DNA of 10,413 nucleotides from an uncultured Victivallales bacterium (GCA_903834675.1 CAILKC010000288.1:1-10413), one strand, 5' to 3'. Numbered from the stretch's first letter, positions 1 through 7,088 are shown. The notes: a model not told the origin generated them from the sequence alone. Made by a program: numbers and translations.

Positions 1-1749
1 CACATTGCCGCTCATAAAGTACAGCCCCACCTCGTTCGCCTTCAGCTTGCCTACCGGGTGCGTGGCGTTGCCGCTGTTCTTGTCGTACCACGCCACCTCG
101 TCGACGTTGTTCGAGCCGGCGTAGGTATAGCCCTTGGATGCCGCGCCGCCACGCGCCGCGTACTCCCACTCCGCCTCGGTCGGCAGGCGGTACTCGTATC
201 CCGCCGGCAGCCGCCCCGCCGCCCGCTCCCGTTCCGTCAGCTTGGCGCAGAAGGCCGATGCGTCGTTCCAGGACACGGTCTCGACCGGGTTACGCGCCCC
301 CTTGAAGCTGCTGGGGTTGGTCCCAACCACCGCCTCGTACTCCGCCTGGGTCACCTCGTACTTGCCCAGCCAGAAGCCGCGCGAGATCCTAACCGCATGC
401 ACCGGCTTCTCCTCACTCCCCCCGTTCTTCGAGCCCATCTGGAAGCTGCCCGGGGCGACGTACACAAACTCCAGCCCCAGCTCCGCCACGGTCCAGGCCT
501 TCCCCGCGGTCGGGGCGGCGGACGGGGCGCGGGCCACCTTCGGCTTCGCCGCCAGGTAGGCGGCCTTCTCCTCCATGGTCAGCGACAGCACCTGCGCGAT
601 CTCCGCGAAGAAAGCCGAGTCCATCTCGTCGGCCGAGAACGCCGTGTTGTCCGCCGTCTGCCGGATGGCACCCGTCTCGACCTTGAATATCTGCGCCGCC
701 ACCGTGGCTTCGCGCCCGAGTTGCAGCACCGTGCCGGTGATCAGGTACTCGGCACCGATCTGCTTGCCGAGGGCCTGCGCCTTGGTCCGGTCCGCCAGGT
801 CGGATGCCTGAAAGCGCAGTTCGCCCAGGGCCTTGGCCACCTGCGAGCGGGTCACCAGCCGATACGAGCCGCCCAGGGCCTGCTCCAGTTTCACCGCCAC
901 CGCCGAGCCGGTCAGATCCAGTTTCACCGACGGGTCCAGGGTGAAGTCCACCGCCGCCGCCCACGGCCGACGTCTGGCCTGGGCCGCGGCCACCGCGTCC
1001 TGCACCGCCGTGGCGCTCGCGATCTCCTCCTGGCTGCGCGCCAGTTCACGCGCCTTGGCGGACTGCTCGCGCGCCGGGTCGAAACCGTCCTCGCCTTCGC
1101 CCAGGAAGCGTCGCGCCGCGGCCAGGGCCGCCGCATACTCGCGCTCCCGCGTCACCTCCGCCGCGCTCGTCTCCTGTTGCCGCTGAGCGGCGGCGCGGCG
1201 GCTGGATTCCGCCGCGGCGATCTTCGCCTCGGCCTCGGCCTTCCACGTTTCCGCGGTGCCGATCTTCGCGGTGATCTCGGCGCTCTCGCCCAGGGCGGCG
1301 GCCTGCTGGTAGACGGCCAGGGCCTCGGCGTACTTCAGGTCCTTCAGCCGCGCATCGCCCTCGGCCACCAGTCCGGACTGCTTCGCCAGGCGCGCCTGCG
1401 CCGCGCTCGTCTGGCGCTCGCGGAGCTGCATGCGCAGGGCCTCGGCGGGGGCGGTGGGAACGGACGAATCGGACGGATCGGACGAATCGGACCGCACTGA
1501 CCGGTAACGAGTCAGCGCCCCATCCAGCCCGGTCAGGGCGCCGGGAAGGTCGCCCTGAGCCGCGGCAAACTCCGCCGCCGAGACCGCCTCCTGGAGCGCG
1601 GACTCCGCACTCGCCCCACGCTGCCAGAGCCAGACCCCGAACAGGCCGGCGCACAGCAGCACGCCCGCCGCCGCCACCGCCAGGGTGAAGCGCAGGCTGT
1701 GCTTGACGGATTTCCTCGCTTTGTACAGCCTCAGCGGCACCTCGGCCGC
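1..1749 (-). CDS. C-terminal part of the same kinase: membrane anchor, CsgG/FlgO-like domain, FGE-sulfatase domain (partial)
   Basis: This continues the kinase in the frame whose codons end on multiples of three and is open from the shift to base 1. In order it encodes a basic juxtamembrane stretch (RLYKARKSVKH, about 1690-1732), a hydrophobic membrane segment (about 1621-1689), an Ala/Glu/Lys-rich probably helical or coiled-coil stretch (about 1000-1440), a CsgG/FlgO/LpoB-like domain (about 540-960; LVTRSQVAKAL, then LGKQIGAEYLITGTV) and an FGE-sulfatase (SUMF1) domain from about 480 (FVYVAPGSFQMGS, YEVTQAEYEAVVG, PVETVSWNDASAFC, RLPTEAEWEYAARGG). The FGE domain runs off the window, so the C-terminal cysteines that decide whether it could make formylglycine cannot be judged. 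Kinase-plus-FGE fusions are typical of planctomycete-like bacteria, and the extracytoplasmic part probably senses or binds something. A GTG at 1740 could start a separate protein, but the lack of a stop in the kinase frame and the typical kinase-TM-FGE order favour one broken gene. Confidence 0.82.
1462..1490. repeat. 9-base tandem repeat inside the kinase gene
   Basis: Three head-to-tail copies of GGAC(G/A)(A/G)ATC-type 9-mers (GGACGAATC, GGACGGATC, GGACGAATC) followed by GG. The unit is a multiple of three, so copy-number change keeps frame; on the coding minus strand it reads SDS-SDP-SDS, a short acidic linker just outside the membrane segment. It may vary in length between strains. Confidence 0.7.
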
Positions 1750-1760
1750 GTTCGACCCGG
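1745..1760 (-). other. Frameshift site in the kinase-FGE gene
   Basis: Upstream of this point the kinase frame reads the end of the kinase domain (DLIEDLNRVE, ending at 1751). Downstream, the frame shifted by one base reads AAEVPLRLYKARK and then the membrane segment. Removing a single base in the GAACGCGG run (minus strand) would join them. No slippery heptamer or other convincing programmed-frameshift signal is visible. It may be a sequencing or assembly error, or a real recent inactivation. Confidence 0.75.
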
Positions 1761-2830
1761 TTGAGGTCCTCGATGAGGTCTGCGGGGGTCGGGTGCCGGT
1801 CCTCAGGACGCTTGGCCAGCAGCCGGTCGATCACTTGAGACAGGTTCAGGGGCAGGGCCGGGTTGAGCTTGACTGCCGGGATCGGGATATCCTCCAGGTG
1901 CTGGCGGATGAAGGCCGACTGAGTCGGCCCCGCAAAGGGCGGCTCGCCAGTCAGCAGGTGGTAGGCGGTGGCCCCCAGGCTGTAGAGATCCGAACGGCTG
2001 TCGACCTCTTTCGTACCCTCGCATTGCTCGGGGCTCATGTACGGTGGCGTCCCCAGGCTCTGCCCGGTGGCCGACATCATGGTCGACAGCGCCGCCGTGT
2101 CCTTGGCCAGGCCGAAGTCCAGCAACCGGGCGTTGCCCTTGCCATCAATGATGATGTTCTGCGGCTTCAGGTCACGATGCACCAAGCCGATGTCGGAGGC
2201 CGCCTGCAACACCCCCGCAATCTGCCGCAGCCAGCCGATCACCTGCGGCACGGGGAGGCCATGGGGAGGAGAGCTGGGGCGGGCTGCCCCAGACCCCGCC
2301 CGGGGCGTCGCGGACTCCCCGGACCCCTCATCTGTGCGGCCGGCGCCGGACATGTCGGGGCCGGTTGGCGGAGCCGCCACGGCCGACATATCGGCGCCGA
2401 CCGCGTTGGGCCTGTCATGCGGAGCATCGGCCAGCGCCGGCATGCGTGTGGGGGTCCGGGGGAGCGAGCTTCCCCGGCGGGGTTCCGGGGCAGAGCCCCG
2501 CTTCCCCGAGCTCTTCACTGCGGCGGGGGCAAGGCCGGCAGCGACCATCAGTTCGGCGAGGGTCTTGCCCTCGACCAACTCCATAACCAGGTAGTGTTGG
2601 CCGCCCTCCTCGCCGTCGGCCAGCACCCGCACCACGTTGGGGTGGGCAAGCCTGGCGGCCAGCTTTGCCTCACGGTGGAAGCGCTTGACGAACTCCTCGA
2701 TCTCCCCGAGGTGGAAATGCAGCAGCTTCACCGCCACCACAGAGCCATCCGCGACACGCGCCCGGTACACCGTACCCATGCCGCCCTGGCCGAGCTTCTC
2801 CAGGATCTCGTAACCGCCGATCGCTGACAT
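1751..2830 (-). CDS. Ser/Thr protein kinase domain (N-terminal part of a frameshifted kinase-FGE gene)
   Basis: Hanks-type serine/threonine kinase that would phosphorylate proteins in the cytoplasm. Numbering from the ATG at 2830, it shows the glycine loop GQGGMGTVY (14-22), the ATP lysine in VAVKLL (K35), the helix-C glutamate (E54), HRDLKPQN (218-225), DFGLAK (238-243), SPEQ (266-269) and SDLYSLG (280-286). All catalytic residues are present, so the domain looks active. The ATG is chosen because the kinase fold begins directly after it and a purine-rich AGGGGAA lies just upstream on the minus strand; the frame is open further upstream but that stretch has no kinase homology. Residues 107-190, between helices D and E, are an extra Pro/Gly/Ser-rich insert encoded by palindromic DNA. 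The kinase frame remains open to 1046, but from about 1750 onward the meaningful protein lies in the next frame, so the natural product continues into the 1-1749 segment. A one-base indel, in the genome or in the assembly, is the simplest reading. Confidence 0.9.
2274..2301. repeat. Two overlapping, competing hairpins
   Basis: CTGGGGC (2274-2280) pairs perfectly with GCCCCAG (2286-2292). Overlapping it, GGGCGGG (2277-2283) pairs perfectly with CCCGCCC (2295-2301). Only one can form at a time. They lie at the C-terminal-coding end of the kinase insert. Confidence 0.6.
2337..2404. repeat. Long imperfect palindrome with an inner perfect hairpin
   Basis: The left arm (about 2337-2364) and the reverse complement of the right arm (about 2380-2404) both read CGG(C/T)CGGCGCCG...(C/T)ATGTCGG, differing by a few substitutions and small indels. 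The centre is a perfect TGGCGG-AG-CCGCCA hairpin (2366-2379). Because both arms are translated, the protein shows a mirrored pair, ADMSA and PDMSG, on either side of AAPPTG. Confidence 0.7.
2450..2507. repeat. Pair of related GGGG...CCCC palindromic units
   Basis: Two adjacent units of about 28-30 bases each begin GGGGT(T)CCGGGG and end in a C-run (CTTCCCC and GCCCCGCTTCCCC). Each can fold on itself, for example GGGGC-AGA-GCCCC in the second. G-run/C-run palindromes of this type are common as dispersed repeats in GC-rich bacteria. Here they lie inside the coding sequence. Confidence 0.55.
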
Positions 2831-2904
2831 GGGCTGTTCCCCTGGTGTTGCCGGCCGGGGACCGCGAAGCGCTACTCCCGAGAACGGCTCGCGGGCTCCC
2901 GGCC

Positions 2905-2933
2905 TCGCCACGCTCGTCCGTCACCACTATAAT
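2905..2933 (+). promoter_or_regulatory. Possible sigma70-type promoter
   Basis: A perfect TATAAT lies at 2928-2933. A TCGCCA, matching TTGACA at four of six positions, lies at 2905-2910, giving a 17-base spacer. AT-rich hexamers are rare in this GC-rich DNA. It points toward the HEAT-BNR gene but would leave a leader of about 470 bases, so it may not be the main start. Confidence 0.35.
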
Positions 2934-3203
2934 CGCAGCATCGCCACGTATCTCACGCCGACCGAGAGCGATTCTTGCAGCGCAGGCCCAAGCCGGAATG
3001 CCGCGCCGGGGCAGGGCTGGTTCAAGAAACTGGGATGGGCGTCGCAACAACCCGTGGTCTGTCTGCCGTATCGGGTTGCGCGAGAACACCCGCCGTCAGG
3101 CATGGCACAGGCGCCAAGCCAAAGCGGTGTCGCGGTCGCCGCCGACGACCTTGCCACGCGCACTCCACCTGGCCGACGCGCGATATGGACTGCGTGCGGC
3201 AGA

Positions 3204-3221
3204 GGGCCGCGGACGCGGCCC
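3204..3221. repeat. Perfect 7-bp hairpin in the intergenic region
   Basis: GGGCCGC pairs perfectly with GCGGCCC around a 4-base GGAC loop. No T-run follows, so it is not a typical intrinsic terminator. If transcription begins at the upstream TATAAT, it would lie in the leader of the HEAT-BNR mRNA. Confidence 0.45.
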
Positions 3222-3394
3222 GTCGACGCCGCTTTCACTGCCGACGGTACGACGGCGGTCGTTATCTTAAACAGCCCTGATTGGCGGGATACCCCTGCGA
3301 CGGTTAGTTTGATGCACGACGCGGAGAGCCGGACAAGAGGTCAGCACGGCGCGGAGTCCGGGTCCCATTCCGCCCTTTGTCCGCTTCGGCGGTC

Positions 3395-3400
3395 GAGGAG
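3395..3400 (+). promoter_or_regulatory. Ribosome binding site fixing the start of the HEAT-BNR gene
   Basis: GAGGAG ends 9 bases before the ATG at 3410. This favours that ATG over an upstream in-frame TTG (3377) and the later ATG at 3425. Confidence 0.6.
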
Positions 3401-3409
3401 CGACTGACC

Positions 3410-5440
3410 ATGGAGCCATCCCCGATGTGGACGAAACGCAGGCGGCTGCTGGAGATCTGCGGTTGGGCCGCCCTCGTGCTCTGGGTCGGCGCGACCCCGG
3501 GGCTTGGCCAGGCGCCTGCGGTCGCGGCGGCGCAGGCGGCCCTGCGGCAGGCCGGCGCCGACGTGGACAAGCAGGCCGCGGCCGTGCGTAGTCTCGCCGC
3601 ACTGGGCGCCCCGGCAGAGGCCGCGCTGATCACCGATCTCGCCGCCGCCGACCGGCAGGTGCGCCTCAATGCCGCCCTGGCCTTGGGCCGGCTGCGGGCA
3701 GCCCCCGCCGTAGAACCCCTGCTGGCCCGCTGCCGTGAAGATGCTGATCCCGAAGTCCGCAGCGGCTGCGCGGAAGCCTTGGGCCGGATCGGAGACCCGC
3801 GCGCGGTGCCGCCACTGCTCGGACAGTTGACCGGAGCCGAAGCTCACGAGCTCGACCGCCGCGGTGCCGCGGTCGCCTTGGGTAACCTGCGCGCCAGCGC
3901 CGCGGTGGACGCCTTGCTCAAGCTGCTCGACTCGGCCAACTGGGAGGAGCGCTGGCGTGCCGCCGTCGCCCTGGGCCAGATCGGCGACCCGCGGGCCCGT
4001 ACCGCGCTGGGACGGCTGGCGGGCGACGGCAATGCGGTGGTGGCAGGCTGTGCCGCCTGGGCCAGCAGCGCGCTGGTGAACGCGCCTGAGGTCAAGGCGC
4101 TGGAGCGCAACCTGCGGGGCGCCGACGACGCCGTGGTCTGGGGCAGCGCCTGGGCCCTGGGGATCATCGGGACCACGGGTGCGGTCGAGGCCTTGCTCGC
4201 GGCGGGCAAGAAGGGCCCCCCCGCCGCACAGAACGCCAGCCGCGTGGTGCTCGCCTGGCTCGGCATGCCAATGACCACTGCGGCCACCTCCGCGGCGACC
4301 GCCACTCCCACTCCGGTGGTGGACGGCGGCGGCTTCCAGGCCCTGGAGGAGCGCTGGACCGACCGCTATGGGAAGCTGGACCTCCGCGTCACCCGCCCCG
4401 TGATCCTCGGCAGCCAGGGCAGCAGACCTGAACTGAGCGCCCAGGCCCGCCCCTGCCTGTACCGGCTACCGAACCAGGATCTGCTGCTGGTCGTTGAGCC
4501 CGCGCCGGAATCCGCGGCGACTCCCTGGACCGGGTTGCGCTCCCGCGACCATGGGCAAACCTGGCTGCCGGAAACCCTACCAGTCCAGCGGCTTGCCGCG
4601 CTGGCCACGCTGCGAAACGGCTCCGTCCTCGCATACGACCAGTATCTCTTCCAGAAAGAGGCTCTGCAGTACGTCAGCGACCTCAGCGTGTCCGCCGACG
4701 GCGGGGGCTCGTTTGGGGCGCTCCAACTGGCTGAGTTCACACTGTCGGCCAAACCAGCGGCAGTCCGCCTGCCCAAGGAGGTCGTCGAGGCGTACACAAC
4801 GAGCTCGGCGCGCGGGTCCGGACAGGCCTGCCCGAGTTTCAGCCCCCGCATCGTCGAGGGTGGCGACGGCAGCCTGGTGGCGTGCGGCCCCTGGCGCGCC
4901 GAAGAGGCCATCCGTCCAGGCGGCATCTGCTACCGCTCCACGGACAGCGGCAGGAGCTGGACCGCAGGCGCCGTGCTGGCCCGTGACGAGGTGACCGCGC
5001 TGGCGCTGGCCAGCGGCGGCGGAAAACGCCTGGTGACGCTGCTCGCCCGCGGCACCGAGCCGACCTTGCACGCCTCGTACTCCGCCGACGGCGGGGCAAC
5101 CTGGTCGGAACCGCGAAGCCTGCGGGAGCGCGCCGCCGCCGTCGACCTCTGCCGCCTGTCCAGCGGCGTCCTGGTGTGCTGCTATGGCGGCCCCGGGCTA
5201 TCCCTGATGTTCAGCGTCGACGGCACGGGCAAGGCCTGGACCGACAAGATACGGCTCGCCGACGCCGCCGACGGAGTATCGGGTTCGGCCTCTCTCTGCG
5301 AGGCCGGCCCAGACCGGCTGCTGCTGGTATACGGTCAGCAGGGCGTCTTCCCCGAGTTGGGCACCGCTGTCACAACCGCGCTGCGCAGTGTCATCATCAC
5401 CGTCACGCGCCCCGGGGCTGGCCCCGGCGCCGCGCCGTAG
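3410..5440 (+). CDS. Exported HEAT-repeat protein fused to a BNR/sialidase-like beta-propeller
   Basis: Product of 676 residues. The N-terminus has basic residues (TKRRR) and a hydrophobic run (about 16-30) ending in GLGQA, a plausible signal peptide. Residues about 45-283 are helical HEAT-like repeats with the recurring pattern A-x-ALG-(R/Q/N)-(I/L)-(G/R)-D-PRAV-x-x-LL (for example LGRIGDPRAVPPLL and LGQIGDPRARTAL). A Thr/Ala-rich linker (about 285-308) leads to a propeller with five Asp-boxes: SRDHGQTW (378), SADGGGSF (428), STDSGRSW (510), SADGGATW (558) and a degenerate SVDGTGKAW (602). HEAT repeats usually bind proteins; BNR propellers usually bind or cleave sugars. The position of the GH33 FRIP motif reads QARP (345-348), so the first catalytic arginine is absent. 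It is followed 22 bases downstream by another BNR gene, presumably in one operon. Automated annotation would probably call it exo-alpha-sialidase; I would not claim that activity. Confidence 0.88.
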   Translation: MEPSPMWTKRRRLLEICGWAALVLWVGATPGLGQAPAVAAAQAALRQAGADVDKQAAAVRSLAALGAPAEAALITDLAAADRQVRLNAALALGRLRAAPAVEPLLARCREDADPEVRSGCAEALGRIGDPRAVPPLLGQLTGAEAHELDRRGAAVALGNLRASAAVDALLKLLDSANWEERWRAAVALGQIGDPRARTALGRLAGDGNAVVAGCAAWASSALVNAPEVKALERNLRGADDAVVWGSAWALGIIGTTGAVEALLAAGKKGPPAAQNASRVVLAWLGMPMTTAATSAATATPTPVVDGGGFQALEERWTDRYGKLDLRVTRPVILGSQGSRPELSAQARPCLYRLPNQDLLLVVEPAPESAATPWTGLRSRDHGQTWLPETLPVQRLAALATLRNGSVLAYDQYLFQKEALQYVSDLSVSADGGGSFGALQLAEFTLSAKPAAVRLPKEVVEAYTTSSARGSGQACPSFSPRIVEGGDGSLVACGPWRAEEAIRPGGICYRSTDSGRSWTAGAVLARDEVTALALASGGGKRLVTLLARGTEPTLHASYSADGGATWSEPRSLRERAAAVDLCRLSSGVLVCCYGGPGLSLMFSVDGTGKAWTDKIRLADAADGVSGSASLCEAGPDRLLLVYGQQGVFPELGTAVTTALRSVIITVTRPGAGPGAAP

Positions 5441-5445
5441 CACTC

Positions 5446-5455
5446 AGAAGAAGGG
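5446..5455 (+). promoter_or_regulatory. Purine-rich ribosome binding site of the BNR lipoprotein gene
   Basis: AGAAGAAGGG ends 7 bases before the ATG at 5463, in the 22-base gap after the preceding stop. It supports that ATG over the in-frame GTG at 5388, which lies within the previous gene and ahead of the lipoprotein signal. Confidence 0.5.
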
Positions 5456-5462
5456 CATCCAC

Positions 5463-7088
5463 ATGTCGTCTTATCGTCCGGCGCCGACGCTCTCACAGAT
5501 CGGCATGTTAGGCCTGTCCATCCTGGTTGCTGGCGGCTGCCGAACCCTGGCAGTCCCCGCCACCACGTCGCCCACCCTGGCGCCCGGCCGTGAGGCGGAA
5601 TGGAATCTGACCCGCGGCACCTGGACCCTGCACGACGGGGTCCTGGAGCAGACGAACCTTGAAGGTCGCGGCGTCGCGCTCTTGCTCGCACCCGCGCTGG
5701 CCGACTTCGTGCTGACGCTGGACCTCCGCATCCTGCCAACCGGCCCCGGCGTGCGCGCCGCTGCCATCGCCTTCCGGGCCACCGGCACCCTGACCTACTA
5801 CTGGGCCCACCTCGATGCGAAGAACAGCCAGGTGATCCTGGTACACTCCACGCCCGACCAACCCTGGCACGAGATCGCCCGGCGACCCTGCCCCATCAGC
5901 GTCGACGCCTGGCACAACGCTCGCCTCGAATGCCGCGGCACAAGCATCCGCCTCTCTTTGGACGGCCAGGAGATCCTCAGCGCGGAAGACGCCACCCTCG
6001 GGGCCGGGAGGATCGGGGTCGGGACGAGTCAGGGGCAGGTGCAGTACCGCAATGTCCGCATCGAAGGCGAGGTGCAAACGGACGCGGCTCCCCTGCGTGA
6101 AGAGACCCCACCGCCGCCACTCTACACGGTCATCTCCCGCGGCGAGGCGGCCGGGACCTACCAGGCCTTCCCAGACGCCTGCCGGCTGCAGAATGGCGAC
6201 ATCCTCTGCGCCTTCTATGCCGGCTATGGGCACGTCTCGCTGCCCAACGAGAGCTGGCCCAAAGGGGGGCGCCTCTGCATGGTGCGCTCCAGCGACGAGG
6301 GACGCACCTGGACCACCCCCGAGGTCCTGTTCGACGACGGCGATGACAACCGTGACCCGCACCTGACGCAACTGCGGGACGGCTCGCTCCTCTGCAGTTT
6401 CTTCTCGTTATATATGGATGGCACCACACGCAAGGGAACCGGCGCGCAGATCGTCCGTTCCCGCGATGGCGGCAAGACCTGGTCCGCCGCCGCCCGCGCT
6501 GTCGCTCCTGGCCACTACTGCTCGGCGCCGGTGCGCGAACTGCCGGACGGTACCTGCATCCTCGGCACCTATGACGAGAGCAACGGCAAGGCCTGGGGGG
6601 GCGTGATCCGCTCGACCGACCAAGGCGAGACCTGGGGCGCAGCGATCGCCATCGGCAAGGACTCGGGCGTGTACCTGGACGCGGAAACCGACCTGATCCT
6701 GCGCCAGGATGGCAGCCTCTACGCTGCCCTGCGCAGCAGCAAGGTCCACATGTACTATGCCACTAGCAGCGATCTCGGGCTGACCTGGTCGCCGGTGCAA
6801 GACATCGGCTTCGACGGCCACGCGCCGCACTTCACCCGGCTGAGCACCGGCGAGGTCCTGCTGACGCACCGCTTGCCGCAGACCGCACTGCACGTCAGCC
6901 GCGACGACTGCAAGACTTGGCAGGGCCCCTACATCCTCGACCAGGTGATCGGCGCCTACCCCGCTACCGTGGAACTCAAGGACGGGACAATCCTGGCGAT
7001 CTACTACACCGAAGGCAACGGCAGCCACGTGCGCGCCCTCCGCTTCAGGCTCAGACAGGATGGCATCGACCTCCTGCCACTGGAGTAG
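5463..7088 (+). CDS. Lipoprotein with LamG/DUF1080-like domain and BNR/sialidase-like propeller
   Basis: Product of 541 residues. The N-terminus MLGLSILVAGGC (15-26) is a lipoprotein signal with Cys26 as the expected lipid-modified residue, so the protein should be membrane-anchored and face outward. Residues about 35-203 resemble a concanavalin/LamG or DUF1080-type jelly roll (WTLHDGVLEQ, FVLTLDLRI, AWHNARLECRG, LDGQEI, GRIGVGTSQGQVQYRNVRI), a fold often used to bind or process sugars. Residues about 212-541 form a propeller with five Asp-boxes: SSDEGRTW (276), SRDGGKTW (333), STDQGETW (384), SSDLGLTW (435) and a variant SRDDCKTW (479). The usual FRIP motif is replaced by QAFPD (234-238), so canonical sialidase catalysis is doubtful. 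It lies 22 bases after the HEAT-BNR gene and 147 bases before the DUF4838 gene. The likely role is binding or hydrolysis of a glycan at the cell surface, with the substrate unknown. Confidence 0.88.
   Translation: MSSYRPAPTLSQIGMLGLSILVAGGCRTLAVPATTSPTLAPGREAEWNLTRGTWTLHDGVLEQTNLEGRGVALLLAPALADFVLTLDLRILPTGPGVRAAAIAFRATGTLTYYWAHLDAKNSQVILVHSTPDQPWHEIARRPCPISVDAWHNARLECRGTSIRLSLDGQEILSAEDATLGAGRIGVGTSQGQVQYRNVRIEGEVQTDAAPLREETPPPPLYTVISRGEAAGTYQAFPDACRLQNGDILCAFYAGYGHVSLPNESWPKGGRLCMVRSSDEGRTWTTPEVLFDDGDDNRDPHLTQLRDGSLLCSFFSLYMDGTTRKGTGAQIVRSRDGGKTWSAAARAVAPGHYCSAPVRELPDGTCILGTYDESNGKAWGGVIRSTDQGETWGAAIAIGKDSGVYLDAETDLILRQDGSLYAALRSSKVHMYYATSSDLGLTWSPVQDIGFDGHAPHFTRLSTGEVLLTHRLPQTALHVSRDDCKTWQGPYILDQVIGAYPATVELKDGTILAIYYTEGNGSHVRALRFRLRQDGIDLLPLE

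Larger units (their letters stand above)
2261..2512. repeat. In-frame cluster of palindromic elements inserted in the kinase domain
   Basis: These 252 bases encode the 84 residues (kinase residues 107-190) that have no counterpart in ordinary Hanks-type kinases, between the KTLAELM helix and the helix leading to HRDLKPQN. The DNA holds at least three palindromic blocks: overlapping 7-bp stems at 2274-2301, a long palindrome at 2337-2404, and two related GGGG...CCCC units at 2450-2507. The length is a multiple of three and no stop is introduced in the kinase frame. This resembles the way Rickettsia palindromic elements sit inside open reading frames. The exact insertion ends cannot be fixed without an uninterrupted homologue. 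Confidence 0.65.
2831..3409. other. Divergent intergenic region
   Basis: About 580 bases separate the kinase start (minus strand) from the HEAT-BNR gene (plus strand). Open frames cover it on both strands, but their translations are Arg/Pro/Ser-rich, show no domain and have mixed third-position composition, so no gene is called. It contains a candidate plus-strand promoter at 2905-2933 and a perfect hairpin at 3204-3221. It should hold the promoters of both flanking transcription units. Confidence 0.6.

Noticed and set aside
58..1500. 480-residue plus-strand open frame opposite the FGE part
   Set aside because: Arg/Leu/Gly-rich antisense shadow; the minus strand carries clear FGE-sulfatase motifs.
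1046..1750. Continuation of the kinase frame beyond the shift
   Set aside because: The translation becomes Gly/Arg-rich and domain-free, while the neighbouring frame encodes the membrane, CsgG-like and FGE segments.
1685..2827. 380-residue plus-strand open frame opposite the kinase
   Set aside because: It is the antisense shadow of a kinase whose motifs are unmistakable; its translation has no recognisable domain.
2829..3407. 192-residue plus-strand frame across the divergent gap
   Set aside because: No domain, poor codon pattern and overlap with other equally open frames; only a short stretch near 3227-3330 looks protein-like and is listed as a weak finding.
5508..6371. 287-residue minus-strand open frame
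   Set aside because: Antisense to the BNR lipoprotein, with no recognisable domain.
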